Below are positions 23,399-31,654 of a DNA stretch of 64,000 nucleotides, piece by piece (position 1 is the first letter of the stretch; every line of letters begins with the position of its first letter). The position numbers and the translations under genes were made by a program. The stretch is from AC2028 sp002373595 (GTDB lineage Bacteria; Bacillota; Clostridia; Lachnospirales; Lachnospiraceae). Location of the stretch: NCBI GenBank assembly GCA_946616365.1, contig CAMOIX010000011.1, positions 3,292-67,291 on the forward strand, read 5' to 3'. The notes beneath the pieces are model-generated. The model saw nothing but the letters and a program-made list of their open reading frames with translations, did no database searches and was not told where the DNA came from.

Positions 23399-24618
23399 TG
23401 AGTACCCGCAGAGGAAAATACGACGATTTTGACAGAACTACAGGGTATCGCGAGAGAAGTTCGGGCAGGAGTAAGAAAAAGCACGGCTTTGCGATCTTCA
23501 TGGGAATATATGTTGTCGTTGCACTGATAGCGACTTTTGCATTCTGGAAATGGTTTAACGGGTACCTTATGGGATATGAGCAGTCGATGCCCAAGCATGC
23601 CATGGATGATGTCATGGAAGCTTTCGACAATGGAATGGGTATCGGATCTGTTCTCAATAAGGCCAGCCTTTCCACCGAGTACAGCTATGTGGACTTCGAT
23701 ACATATGCAGCATACCTGCACAGTGTCATCGACGGTAAGAAGATCACGATGCAGGAGTCAACTCTGTCTACCGGAGAGACACCCAGATATACGCTGCTTG
23801 CTGACGGAGTTCCTTTTACGGATGTAACCTTAAGGAGTCTCGGCAAGAATAAATACGGTATGGATGTGTGGGATTATTCACACTTCTTCCCCGATGCGTA
23901 CTGTATTAACGAGGAGACCTATCGAATAACCGCACCTACGGGATCTATAGTTTATGCGAACGGCAATGCTCTTACCGAGAGTGACTACGCCAAGGATGAT
24001 AACGGGGCGCCCCTTATCGACAAGATAGATACGCTGAGGAATGTTGAACAGTATCTGGACAGTGTTCCGACATATACCACTTACGAGATCAGACGCGCAT
24101 TCGGATCTCCTGTGATAAGCGTAAGATCCTCGGACGGAAGCGAACTTTCCGTTTCGCAGGACGGCAAGAACTACACTGCCAAGATCCCTCTCGATGACGC
24201 TCTCGTAGCGGAGCTTCAGCCCAAAGTCGAGGAGTATATAATTCCCGCATACGGACTTCACTTTATAGGTGTGAACGGATCGGCGATATTTGATTATCTC
24301 CTTCCCGGCAGTACATACAGAGAGGATCTGTCCACGGCCACGACTTACTTTTATCCTACGAGCAAGATCTCGACCAGGACCTTTGAGAATATCAGGGCAT
24401 ATGATTTTGCTACATATACCGATGACTGTATTTCCTGTGAAGTATATTTCGACCTGAATGTAACCTTTAACACGGAAGCCTATAAACCTAAGAATGAAGG
24501 CGCCGACGCAACATGGGTATTTATCAAACAAGACGGAAACTGGTATCTTGCGGATGTACCCAGACAGCGCAGTGCGGATCAGGCCAAAGAAGCCTGGGCA
24601 GCGGAGGGAACAAATTGA
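23398..24618 (+). CDS. Single-pass membrane protein with extracellular domain, unknown
   Basis: A 406-residue protein I do not recognise. The cytoplasmic N-terminus (1-30) is basic, one helix spans about 31-50, and about 355 outside residues are predicted mixed alpha/beta with two similar-looking portions (about 80-165 and 200-300). The C-terminus (WVFIKQDGNWYLADVPR) resembles the end of NTF2-like domains. The start at 23398 follows AAAGGAGG and overlaps the previous stop (TGATG); an earlier in-frame ATG at 23359 lies inside the upstream gene. The context suggests a role with surface glycan assembly. Confidence 0.75.
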   Translation: MSTRRGKYDDFDRTTGYRERSSGRSKKKHGFAIFMGIYVVVALIATFAFWKWFNGYLMGYEQSMPKHAMDDVMEAFDNGMGIGSVLNKASLSTEYSYVDFDTYAAYLHSVIDGKKITMQESTLSTGETPRYTLLADGVPFTDVTLRSLGKNKYGMDVWDYSHFFPDAYCINEETYRITAPTGSIVYANGNALTESDYAKDDNGAPLIDKIDTLRNVEQYLDSVPTYTTYEIRRAFGSPVISVRSSDGSELSVSQDGKNYTAKIPLDDALVAELQPKVEEYIIPAYGLHFIGVNGSAIFDYLLPGSTYREDLSTATTYFYPTSKISTRTFENIRAYDFATYTDDCISCEVYFDLNVTFNTEAYKPKNEGADATWVFIKQDGNWYLADVPRQRSADQAKEAWAAEGTN

Positions 24619-26216
24619 AATTAGTATTTATCGGAGCGGATCATGAAGTAACGGGAAGTTGCCATTATCTTGAGTGTAACGGCAAACACATGCTTGTCGA
24701 TTACGGAATGGAGCAGGGCGCTGATACTTTTGAAAATGCAAAGTTGCCCGTGCCCGAAGCGCAGATCGATTATGTATTCCTCACTCATGCGCATATCGAT
24801 CACTCCGGACTCCTGCCTCTTTTGTATGCGAGGGGATTCAGAGGAGAGATATATGCAACCGATGCGACTGCGGATCTTTGCAGCATAATGCTTCGTGACT
24901 GTGCACACATTCAGCAGATGGAAGCGGAGTGGAAGAGCAGGAAAGCAAAGCGAAGCTCCGATATAGTGGCAGTAGAACCTCTCTACACCATGGAAGATGC
25001 GGAAGGTGCGATCAAGAGACTTGTATCGTGCCATTATGATACCGAGATAGAAGTATCCGAAGGTATCAAGATCAGATTTACAGACATAGGACATCTCCTC
25101 GGATCCGCGAGTATAGAAGTATGGCTTACGGAAGGCTCGTCCTCCAAGAAGATAGTTTTCTCCGGAGATATCGGAAACAAACTGCAGCCACTCCTTCGAG
25201 ATCCTATTCCGACCAGGGAAGCAGACTTTGTCGTAATGGAATCGACATACGGAGACAGGCTTCACGAACTTCCGAAGAGTGATTTCGAGACAGATCTCGC
25301 AGCTATACTCAAAGAGACTTTTGACAGGGGAGGAAATGTTGTCATCCCTTCGTTCGCAGTAGGACGTACGCAGGAGCTTCTTTATTTCCTTCGTAAGATC
25401 AAAGTCGGAAAGATGGTTCCCGGATGGGAGAAGTTCCCCGTATATGTGGACAGCCCGCTCGCAGTTGAAGCGACGCAGATCTTTACCGAGAATCGAATGG
25501 AGTGCTTCGACGGTGAAGCGATAGAGCTTGTAAAAGCCAATATCAATCCCATCTCGTTTGCTGGACTTAAACTTGCGATCACGAGTGAAGAGTCGAGAGA
25601 TATCAACTTCATCGAGACGCCGAAGGTCATCATCTCGGCGTCGGGTATGTGCGAAGCAGGACGTATCAGACATCACTTAAAGCATAATCTCTGGCGCCCC
25701 GAGAGTACCATTCTCTTCGTCGGATATCAGGCAAACGGAACGCTCGGCCGTGCGATAGTCGAGGGCGCAAAGACCGTTAAGCTTTTCGGAGAAGAAATCG
25801 AAGTTCGTGCTCAGATCAAGCAGCTCAGAGGACTTTCCGGACATGCGGATCAGGCAGGACTTATAGATTGGATATCTGCATTCGAAGAAAAGCCCAAGAA
25901 GGTATTTATCGTTCACGGCGAAGACAGTGTTGCGACATCATTTGCGGAACTTTTGAAGATAGAGTACGGACAGCGCGCGGTAGCACCTTACAGCGGAAGT
26001 GAGTTCGACCTCACGAACGGTAAGTTCACATACGAAGCAGAGCCCGTACGCATCGCCAAGAAGAAAGCAAAGCCTGCAAGCGGAGTATTTGCAAGACTTC
26101 TCGCTGCAGGAGAGAGACTTATGGCGATCATCAAGAATTCGGACGGAATGTCCAACAAGGATATGGCGCGTTTTGCTGATCAGGTCACATCGCTTTGCGA
26201 CAAGTATCAGCAGTAG
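24615..26216 (+). CDS. MBL-fold beta-CASP ribonuclease-like protein
   Basis: A 533-residue cytoplasmic protein. Metallo-beta-lactamase core with THAHIDHSG (HxHxDH), distal His in GHLLGSAS and Asp in FSGDIG; beta-CASP region with VVMESTYGDR and VDSPLAVEAT; then ISASGMCEAGRIRHHL and the RMMBL motif LRGLSGHADQ. This is the CPSF73/YSH1-like branch of RNA-processing nucleases, exo- or endonuclease activity not distinguishable here. TTG start chosen because GGAGGG lies six bases before it and homology begins at KLVFIGADHEVTGS; the upstream in-frame ATG lies deep in the previous gene. TTG overlaps the previous stop (TTGA). Confidence 0.88.
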   Translation: MKLVFIGADHEVTGSCHYLECNGKHMLVDYGMEQGADTFENAKLPVPEAQIDYVFLTHAHIDHSGLLPLLYARGFRGEIYATDATADLCSIMLRDCAHIQQMEAEWKSRKAKRSSDIVAVEPLYTMEDAEGAIKRLVSCHYDTEIEVSEGIKIRFTDIGHLLGSASIEVWLTEGSSSKKIVFSGDIGNKLQPLLRDPIPTREADFVVMESTYGDRLHELPKSDFETDLAAILKETFDRGGNVVIPSFAVGRTQELLYFLRKIKVGKMVPGWEKFPVYVDSPLAVEATQIFTENRMECFDGEAIELVKANINPISFAGLKLAITSEESRDINFIETPKVIISASGMCEAGRIRHHLKHNLWRPESTILFVGYQANGTLGRAIVEGAKTVKLFGEEIEVRAQIKQLRGLSGHADQAGLIDWISAFEEKPKKVFIVHGEDSVATSFAELLKIEYGQRAVAPYSGSEFDLTNGKFTYEAEPVRIAKKKAKPASGVFARLLAAGERLMAIIKNSDGMSNKDMARFADQVTSLCDKYQQ

Positions 26217-26242
26217 CATAAATCTTTTGAAACGGAGTTAAG

Positions 26243-27091
26243 ATGAGTTACGCAGATCAGGTTTTTGTAAATATGTGCAGGGACATCCTGGACAACGGGA
26301 CCAGCACGGAGGGAGAAAAGGTACGCCCGCATTGGCCGGACGGCACTCCCGCATATACGGTTAAGAAATTCGGAGTCGTAAACAGATACGATCTGCGGGA
26401 AGAATTTCCGCTCCTTACATTAAGGCGTACCGCACTTAAGACAGCGACCGATGAGATCCTCTGGATATGGCAGAAGAAGAGTAATAATATCAATGATCTT
26501 AATGCTCATATCTGGGATGAGTGGGCCGATGAAGACGGATCGATCGGAAAGGCCTACGGATATCAGCTCGGAGTAAAGCATAAGTACAAAGAGGGCATGA
26601 TGGATCAGGTGGATCGAGTGCTCTATGATCTGAAGAACAATCCGTTCAGCAGACGCATCCTTACAAATATTTACGTACATCAGGATCTCTCTGAGATGAA
26701 TCTCTACCCCTGCGCATATAGCTGCACTTTCAATGTTACGCAGCGAAAGGGTGAAGACAAACTCACTCTCAACATGGTGCTCAATCAGAGATCACAGGAT
26801 GTGCTCGCTGCCAACAATTGGAACGTTGCGCAGTATGCGGTTCTTCAGCATATGATCGCACAGGTTTCCGACATGTATGTTGGAGAGCTTGTTCATGTCA
26901 TAGCTGATGCACATATCTATGACAGACACATCCCCATCATCGAGGAACTCATCACCAGAGAACAGTTCCCCGCACCCAAGGTAACGCTCAATCCGGATGT
27001 ACATGATTTTTATAAATTTACCAGAGACGATATCACTGTCGAGAATTATGTGACAGGTGAGCAGGTAAAGGATATACCGATCGCAATCTGA
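26243..27091 (+). CDS. thyA: Thymidylate synthase
   Basis: Methylates dUMP to dTMP using methylene-THF, producing dihydrofolate. 282 residues. The catalytic cysteine is in LYPCAYSC, the PC(A/V)Y variant typical of the Bacillus-type ThyA branch rather than PCH. Other landmarks: ELLWIWQ-like EILWIWQKKSNN, YGYQLG, QRSQDVLAANNWNVAQY, and HIYDRH. Followed after 12 bases by folA, which regenerates THF from its product. Confidence 0.96.
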   Translation: MSYADQVFVNMCRDILDNGTSTEGEKVRPHWPDGTPAYTVKKFGVVNRYDLREEFPLLTLRRTALKTATDEILWIWQKKSNNINDLNAHIWDEWADEDGSIGKAYGYQLGVKHKYKEGMMDQVDRVLYDLKNNPFSRRILTNIYVHQDLSEMNLYPCAYSCTFNVTQRKGEDKLTLNMVLNQRSQDVLAANNWNVAQYAVLQHMIAQVSDMYVGELVHVIADAHIYDRHIPIIEELITREQFPAPKVTLNPDVHDFYKFTRDDITVENYVTGEQVKDIPIAI

Positions 27092-27103
27092 AAGGAAAGA
27101 TGA

Positions 27104-27595
27104 ATGAATATAATCGTAGCAGTTGACAGCAACTGGGCGATAGGCAATAAGGACGAACTCCTCGTGCGTATCCCCGGCGATCACAAGAATTTCCGCGAGA
27201 TGACAACGGGCAAGGTCGTGATACTCGGAAGAAAGACTCTTTCGACTTTCCCGCAGGGACTTCCCCTTAAGAACAGGACCAATATAGTGATGAGCCATGA
27301 CCCGGAGTACTCGGTGAAGGACGCTATAGTCGTGAGGAGTGTTGAAGAGCTTCTGGAGGAAGTGAAAAAATACGATACGCAGGATGTCTTCGTCATAGGA
27401 GGAGGAACGATCTACAAACAGCTTCTTCCCTTCTGTGACACAGCACACATCACCAAGATAGATTACTCATACGAGGCGGATACTTATTTTCCCAATCTCG
27501 ATGAGGATCCCGAATGGGAGATCGAGACTGACAGCGACGAACAGACATACTTTGATCTCACTTACAGATTTGTTAAATACGTTCGTAAGAAATAA
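27104..27595 (+). CDS. folA: Dihydrofolate reductase
   Basis: 163 residues, normal length. N-terminal VAVDSNWAIGNKDELL, NADPH-binding ILGRKTLSTFP, and VIGGGTIYKQLLP are diagnostic. Reduces dihydrofolate to tetrahydrofolate. Forms the usual thyA-folA pair. GAAAGGAAAG precedes the ATG. Confidence 0.96.
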   Translation: MNIIVAVDSNWAIGNKDELLVRIPGDHKNFREMTTGKVVILGRKTLSTFPQGLPLKNRTNIVMSHDPEYSVKDAIVVRSVEELLEEVKKYDTQDVFVIGGGTIYKQLLPFCDTAHITKIDYSYEADTYFPNLDEDPEWEIETDSDEQTYFDLTYRFVKYVRKK

Positions 27596-27624
27596 ATAAT
27601 TTTGATACCTAAGGAGGCATAAAG

Positions 27625-28650
27625 ATGGAAAAGAAAAATATTGATTGGGGTTCACTCGGATTCGGCTATGTTAAAACGGATTTCCGTTACGTGTCGAACT
27701 TTAAGGATGGAAAGTGGGATGACGGCGCGATCGTCACCGACGATACCATTACCATAAGCGAGTGCGCGGGAGTGCTTCAGTACGCTCAGACCGTATTCGA
27801 GGGACTCAAAGCATATACCACCGAGGACGGGCATATCGTTACTTTCAGACCTGACCTCAATGCTGAAAGGATCAATAATTCCGCGGCCAGACTTGAGATC
27901 CCGGTCCTTCCTGAGGGCAGATTCATTGATGCCGTTACCAAGACCGTAAAGGCAAATGAGAATGTCGTTCCTCCTTACGGAAGCGGCGCAACTCTTTATA
28001 TCAGACCTTATATTTTCGGAGTTAATCCCGTAATAGGAGTTAAGCCTGCAGATGAGTATCAGTTCAGGATCTTCACCACTCCCGTAGGACCTTACTTCAA
28101 GGGTGGCGCTAAGCCTATCACGATAAAGGTAAGCGACTTCGACAGAGCAGCACCGCACGGAACCGGACATATCAAAGCGGGACTCAACTATGCGATGAGT
28201 CTCCATGCAATAGTTACTGCACATCACGAGGGATTCGATGAGAATATGTATCTCGATCCCGCTACCAGGACCAAGGTTGAGGAGACCGGCGGAGCTAACT
28301 TCCTCTTCGTTACCAAGGATGGCAAGGTAGTAACTCCCAAGTCGGACAGCATCCTTCCTTCGATCACCAGAAGGAGCCTTGTATATGTTGCAAAGGAGTA
28401 TCTCGGACTTGAGGTTGAGGAGAGAGAAGTTCTCTTCTCGGAGGTAAAGGATTTTGCAGAGTGCGGACTCTGCGGAACCGCAGCGGTCATCTCTCCCGTA
28501 GGCAAGATCGTAGATCACGGCAACGAGATCTGCCTGCCCAGCGGAATGCAGGAGATGGGCCCTGTTACCAAGAAGCTGTATGATACTCTCACCGGTATCC
28601 AGATGGGCAGGATCGAAGCGCCTAAGGGCTGGATTCATGTGATCGAGTAA
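27625..28650 (+). CDS. ilvE: Branched-chain amino acid aminotransferase
   Basis: PLP fold type IV enzyme of 341 residues that interconverts leucine, isoleucine and valine with their keto acids. Landmarks: YAQTVFEGLKAY, RPYIFGVNP, the PLP lysine in HIKAGLNYAMS, and the cofactor phosphate site GTAAVISPVG. Length and motifs fit the eukaryotic-like BCAT group. Strong ribosome site CTAAGGAGG. Possibly co-transcribed with folA. Confidence 0.95.
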   Translation: MEKKNIDWGSLGFGYVKTDFRYVSNFKDGKWDDGAIVTDDTITISECAGVLQYAQTVFEGLKAYTTEDGHIVTFRPDLNAERINNSAARLEIPVLPEGRFIDAVTKTVKANENVVPPYGSGATLYIRPYIFGVNPVIGVKPADEYQFRIFTTPVGPYFKGGAKPITIKVSDFDRAAPHGTGHIKAGLNYAMSLHAIVTAHHEGFDENMYLDPATRTKVEETGGANFLFVTKDGKVVTPKSDSILPSITRRSLVYVAKEYLGLEVEEREVLFSEVKDFAECGLCGTAAVISPVGKIVDHGNEICLPSGMQEMGPVTKKLYDTLTGIQMGRIEAPKGWIHVIE

Positions 28651-28652
28651 TA

Positions 28653-29732
28653 ATGCGGATCATAAAAGGTGCAGCCGGCCGAATAAGGGTTATCACGGCT
28701 TATATCCTTATATGTACCTTATGTCTTTTGATGTTTTGCTCCTGTGGCGACACCAAGGTCGTACTTACAACGGGATTCGGCAAAGGTGAAGTATTTGTGA
28801 TAGGGGATGAGGCATGCACTCTTCCCGAGGTCATGGTTTATCTCACCAATATCCAGAACAGTTACGAATCCGTATACGGCAGTGAGATATGGAATGCTTC
28901 TCTGGACGGGGTGTCTCTTGAGGATAATGTTAAGGACACGGTGCTCGCCAGGATAGCTCAGGTCAAGACCATGTATCTGATGGCCAAAAACCGGGGGATA
29001 GAGCTTACGGCGGGCGAGGAAGGACTCATCCAATCAGCTGCCGAGAGATATTATTCTTCGCTGAATGAGACTGAGAAGGAACTTCTCGGTATAGACAAAG
29101 ATACGCTGGCCAAGATGTATCGTGAGTATGCTCTTGCGGATAAGGTTTACGAATCCGTGATAAAGGATATCAATCCCGAGATAAGCGATGATGAAGCCAG
29201 ATTTGTAAAGGTGCAGTATATCTTTTTCAGGACATCCGTTCATGACGGAGCCGGAAAACTGATCACTTTCTCTGATTCCGAGAAAGCGAATGTGGCAGGC
29301 AAGGTAGCGGATGTCAGGCAGTTTGCTACGACGGGGGCGTACTCTTTCGAGGATCTTGCAGCCAAATACAGCGACAGCGAAGAGTATGAGAGGACTTTCG
29401 GCAAGGGTGAGGTCTCTTACGAACTTGAGCAGGCGGCATTTTCACTCTCTACCGGAGAGATATCCGAGCCTGTGGAGACGAGCGAAGGATTCTATCTGCT
29501 TAAATGTATCAGTACGCTCGACCGCGAGCAGACCGATGCCAATAAGATCGCGATAGTTGAGAAGAGACAGCAGGAAGCTTTTGAAACGCAGTATAACGAA
29601 TTCGTCGGGACACTTGTAAGAAATCTGAACGATCAGCTATGGGACGAAGTATCGCTTTTGCATGATGAGAGAGTTAATACATCGGACTTTTTTGATGTAT
29701 ATAATGAAACATTCGGTAGCATAAATGGGTAA
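28653..29732 (+). CDS. Parvulin-type peptidyl-prolyl isomerase lipoprotein (PrsA-like)
   Basis: A 359-residue exported foldase. Signal peptide with hydrophobic core at 12-28 and a lipobox ending at Cys31 (LMFCSC). A SurA-like N-terminal helical region spans about 50-180. A rotamase domain spans about 185-290 (VQYIFFRTS, FEDLAAKYSD, GEVSYELEQAAFSLSTGEIS, EGFYLLKC). A helical C-terminus follows. Helps fold secreted proteins at the outer membrane face, relevant given the many exported proteins nearby. The next gene begins eight bases before its stop. Confidence 0.88.
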   Translation: MRIIKGAAGRIRVITAYILICTLCLLMFCSCGDTKVVLTTGFGKGEVFVIGDEACTLPEVMVYLTNIQNSYESVYGSEIWNASLDGVSLEDNVKDTVLARIAQVKTMYLMAKNRGIELTAGEEGLIQSAAERYYSSLNETEKELLGIDKDTLAKMYREYALADKVYESVIKDINPEISDDEARFVKVQYIFFRTSVHDGAGKLITFSDSEKANVAGKVADVRQFATTGAYSFEDLAAKYSDSEEYERTFGKGEVSYELEQAAFSLSTGEISEPVETSEGFYLLKCISTLDREQTDANKIAIVEKRQQEAFETQYNEFVGTLVRNLNDQLWDEVSLLHDERVNTSDFFDVYNETFGSING

Positions 29733-30831
29733 GAGGAAGCTGATCAGCGCGAGAACGCTGAAGAGAGGAATGAAGATCGACCAGGCGATCGTGGACTCCA
29801 GAGGGAGACAACTGATCGCCAAAGGCGCTTACCTCGATGACTTCCAGATAGAGTACCTTCAAAAGCACGGTGTCGGCGGCATATATATTTTCGAGGGAGA
29901 ACCCGATCCCGAGGAGATTTCCGAGATAGAGAGGAATCTTCCCGCATACACCAGAGAACTCATCGAGAAGAGCAGGGTGGAGGATAGAGCCAAAGTTGCG
30001 CTCCATACCGAAGTCATCAAGAGAGTCGGCGAAGGCATACAGTATCTTTTTGATAATACTTCATCCGAGAATTTTACCGAAGCCACCAACAATGTTGCGG
30101 GGGAATTGGTAAAAGCGATCGTTGACAGCAATGCCGTTGCGATAGATATCAACCTGATAAAGGTTAGCGACGAATATACTTTTAAGCACAGTGTCGATGT
30201 GGCAACTATGGCTATGATCATCGGCAAAGTGTACGGACTTGACCGCGAGGAGTTGAGAGAACTCGGAGTATCCGGACTCCTTCATGATCTGGGTAAATCA
30301 CAGATACCGAATGAAGTTCTGAACAAGCCCGGCAAGCTCGATGATAATGAGTTCGCCATAATGAAACAGCATACGCTTTTCGGGTTCAAACTGCTTAAAG
30401 AGAAAAACCAGTTCTCCGAAGGTGTGCTGATGGGCGTGCTGCAGCATCATGAAAAGATGAACGGCAAGGGATACCCGGTGGGTTCCGATGCCGATCATAT
30501 CCATAAATACGCAAGGATAATCTCCGTCGCAGATGTGTATGATGCACTGGTCACGGAGAGACCCTATAAGAAAGCATTTTCCAAACGCGATGCCGTTGAG
30601 ATGATAATGGCTATGACAGATGATCTGGAGATGAATGCGATGACTGCATTTTTGCAGAGCATCATACTCTATCCCGTCGACAGCGTGGTCACTCTTTCCA
30701 CCGGCGAGCTTGCAAAGGTGGTCGAGAATCATCCGCAGAATGCACTCAGACCTACCGTTATAGGATTAAAGACAGGCAAGCTTTATAATCTCATGGAAGA
30801 TATTAAGTGTGCGAGCCTGGTAATAGTTTGA
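29725..30831 (+). CDS. HD-GYP domain protein, probable c-di-GMP phosphodiesterase
   Basis: 368 residues, cytoplasmic. An N-terminal DUF3391-like region (about 1-110) precedes an HD-GYP domain (about 135-310) with the metal site LLHDLGKSQIP, the paired His of LQHHEKMNGKGYP and ISVADVYDALVTERPY. These proteins hydrolyse cyclic di-GMP or related dinucleotides. The GYP triad and HD are intact. The window also encodes a GGDEF protein at its right end, so c-di-GMP signalling is likely used. The ATG lies within the end of the preceding gene. Confidence 0.9.
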   Translation: MGKRKLISARTLKRGMKIDQAIVDSRGRQLIAKGAYLDDFQIEYLQKHGVGGIYIFEGEPDPEEISEIERNLPAYTRELIEKSRVEDRAKVALHTEVIKRVGEGIQYLFDNTSSENFTEATNNVAGELVKAIVDSNAVAIDINLIKVSDEYTFKHSVDVATMAMIIGKVYGLDREELRELGVSGLLHDLGKSQIPNEVLNKPGKLDDNEFAIMKQHTLFGFKLLKEKNQFSEGVLMGVLQHHEKMNGKGYPVGSDADHIHKYARIISVADVYDALVTERPYKKAFSKRDAVEMIMAMTDDLEMNAMTAFLQSIILYPVDSVVTLSTGELAKVVENHPQNALRPTVIGLKTGKLYNLMEDIKCASLVIV

Positions 30832-30839
30832 GAGACAAG

Positions 30840-31604
30840 ATGAAAAAGCTTAGATTACCTGAAAAGTTTCCCTACGCATACGAAACACATCTGCATACTT
30901 CGGAGGCAAGCGCGTGTGCGAAGTGTCCCGGAGCGGATATGGCGAGGGCCTGCAGGGAAGCGGGATATACAGGCATCATTGTAACCGATCATTTCTTTTA
31001 CGGTAATACCGCAGTGGACAGAAAGCTCCCCTGGAGCGAATGGGTAGAGAAGTTTTGCTTAGGATATGAGCATGCCAAGGAAGAGGGAGACCGTATTGGA
31101 CTTCAGGTATTCTTCGGTTGGGAGTCCTGCTACAATGCTACGGAATTTCTGATAAACGGACTTTCGAAGCAGTGGCTTTTGGATCATCCGGAAGTAAAGG
31201 ACTGCACTATACCGGAACAGCTTGAACTCGTACATAAGGACGGTGGAATGGTAGTGCATTGCCATCCATACAGAGAGGAAACATATATACCCGAGATCAG
31301 ACTTTTCCCTGAGTATATAGATGCGGTCGAGACTGTGAACGCCACGCATGTGAGCAGCGAGAGCAAGTCCCATGTCAATCCGGAGTTTGATGTCAAAGCA
31401 CTTGCTTATGCCGGGGAACATGACTTCCCGCAGACGGCCGGATCCGATATACATGTGACGAATCTTCTCTACGGCGGTATGGCTTTTGCGAGAAAGCTTG
31501 AAGACTCGAAGGATTATATCAAAGCCGTAATGGGCAGAGAAAAGTATGCTCTTCTTAGCGGCAATGAAACGCTTCTCGGAGAAGACTTCAGATACAATAT
31601 GTAA
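30840..31604 (+). CDS. PHP-domain metal-dependent phosphoesterase
   Basis: 254 residues. PHP motifs: ETHLHTSEAS, GIIVTDHFFYG, FFGWESCY, VVHCHPYRE and TAGSDIHV, supplying the usual trinuclear metal ligands. Stand-alone PHP proteins of this size are often phosphatases (histidinol-phosphatase-like or nucleotide phosphoesterases); the substrate is not evident. Start at ATG 30840 is chosen because homology begins soon after it and GAGAGA precedes it; a GTG at 30807 would overlap the HD-GYP gene by 25 bases. Confidence 0.8.
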   Translation: MKKLRLPEKFPYAYETHLHTSEASACAKCPGADMARACREAGYTGIIVTDHFFYGNTAVDRKLPWSEWVEKFCLGYEHAKEEGDRIGLQVFFGWESCYNATEFLINGLSKQWLLDHPEVKDCTIPEQLELVHKDGGMVVHCHPYREETYIPEIRLFPEYIDAVETVNATHVSSESKSHVNPEFDVKALAYAGEHDFPQTAGSDIHVTNLLYGGMAFARKLEDSKDYIKAVMGREKYALLSGNETLLGEDFRYNM

Positions 31605-31654
31605 ATAATGCGCTATCAGCGCTGTTAATTTGAAATGTGTACAGGAGGACATTT

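Noticed and set aside
24621..25676. 351-codon open frame on the - strand across the beta-CASP gene
   Set aside because: Shadow of a conserved coding sequence, low-complexity composition, no start signal.
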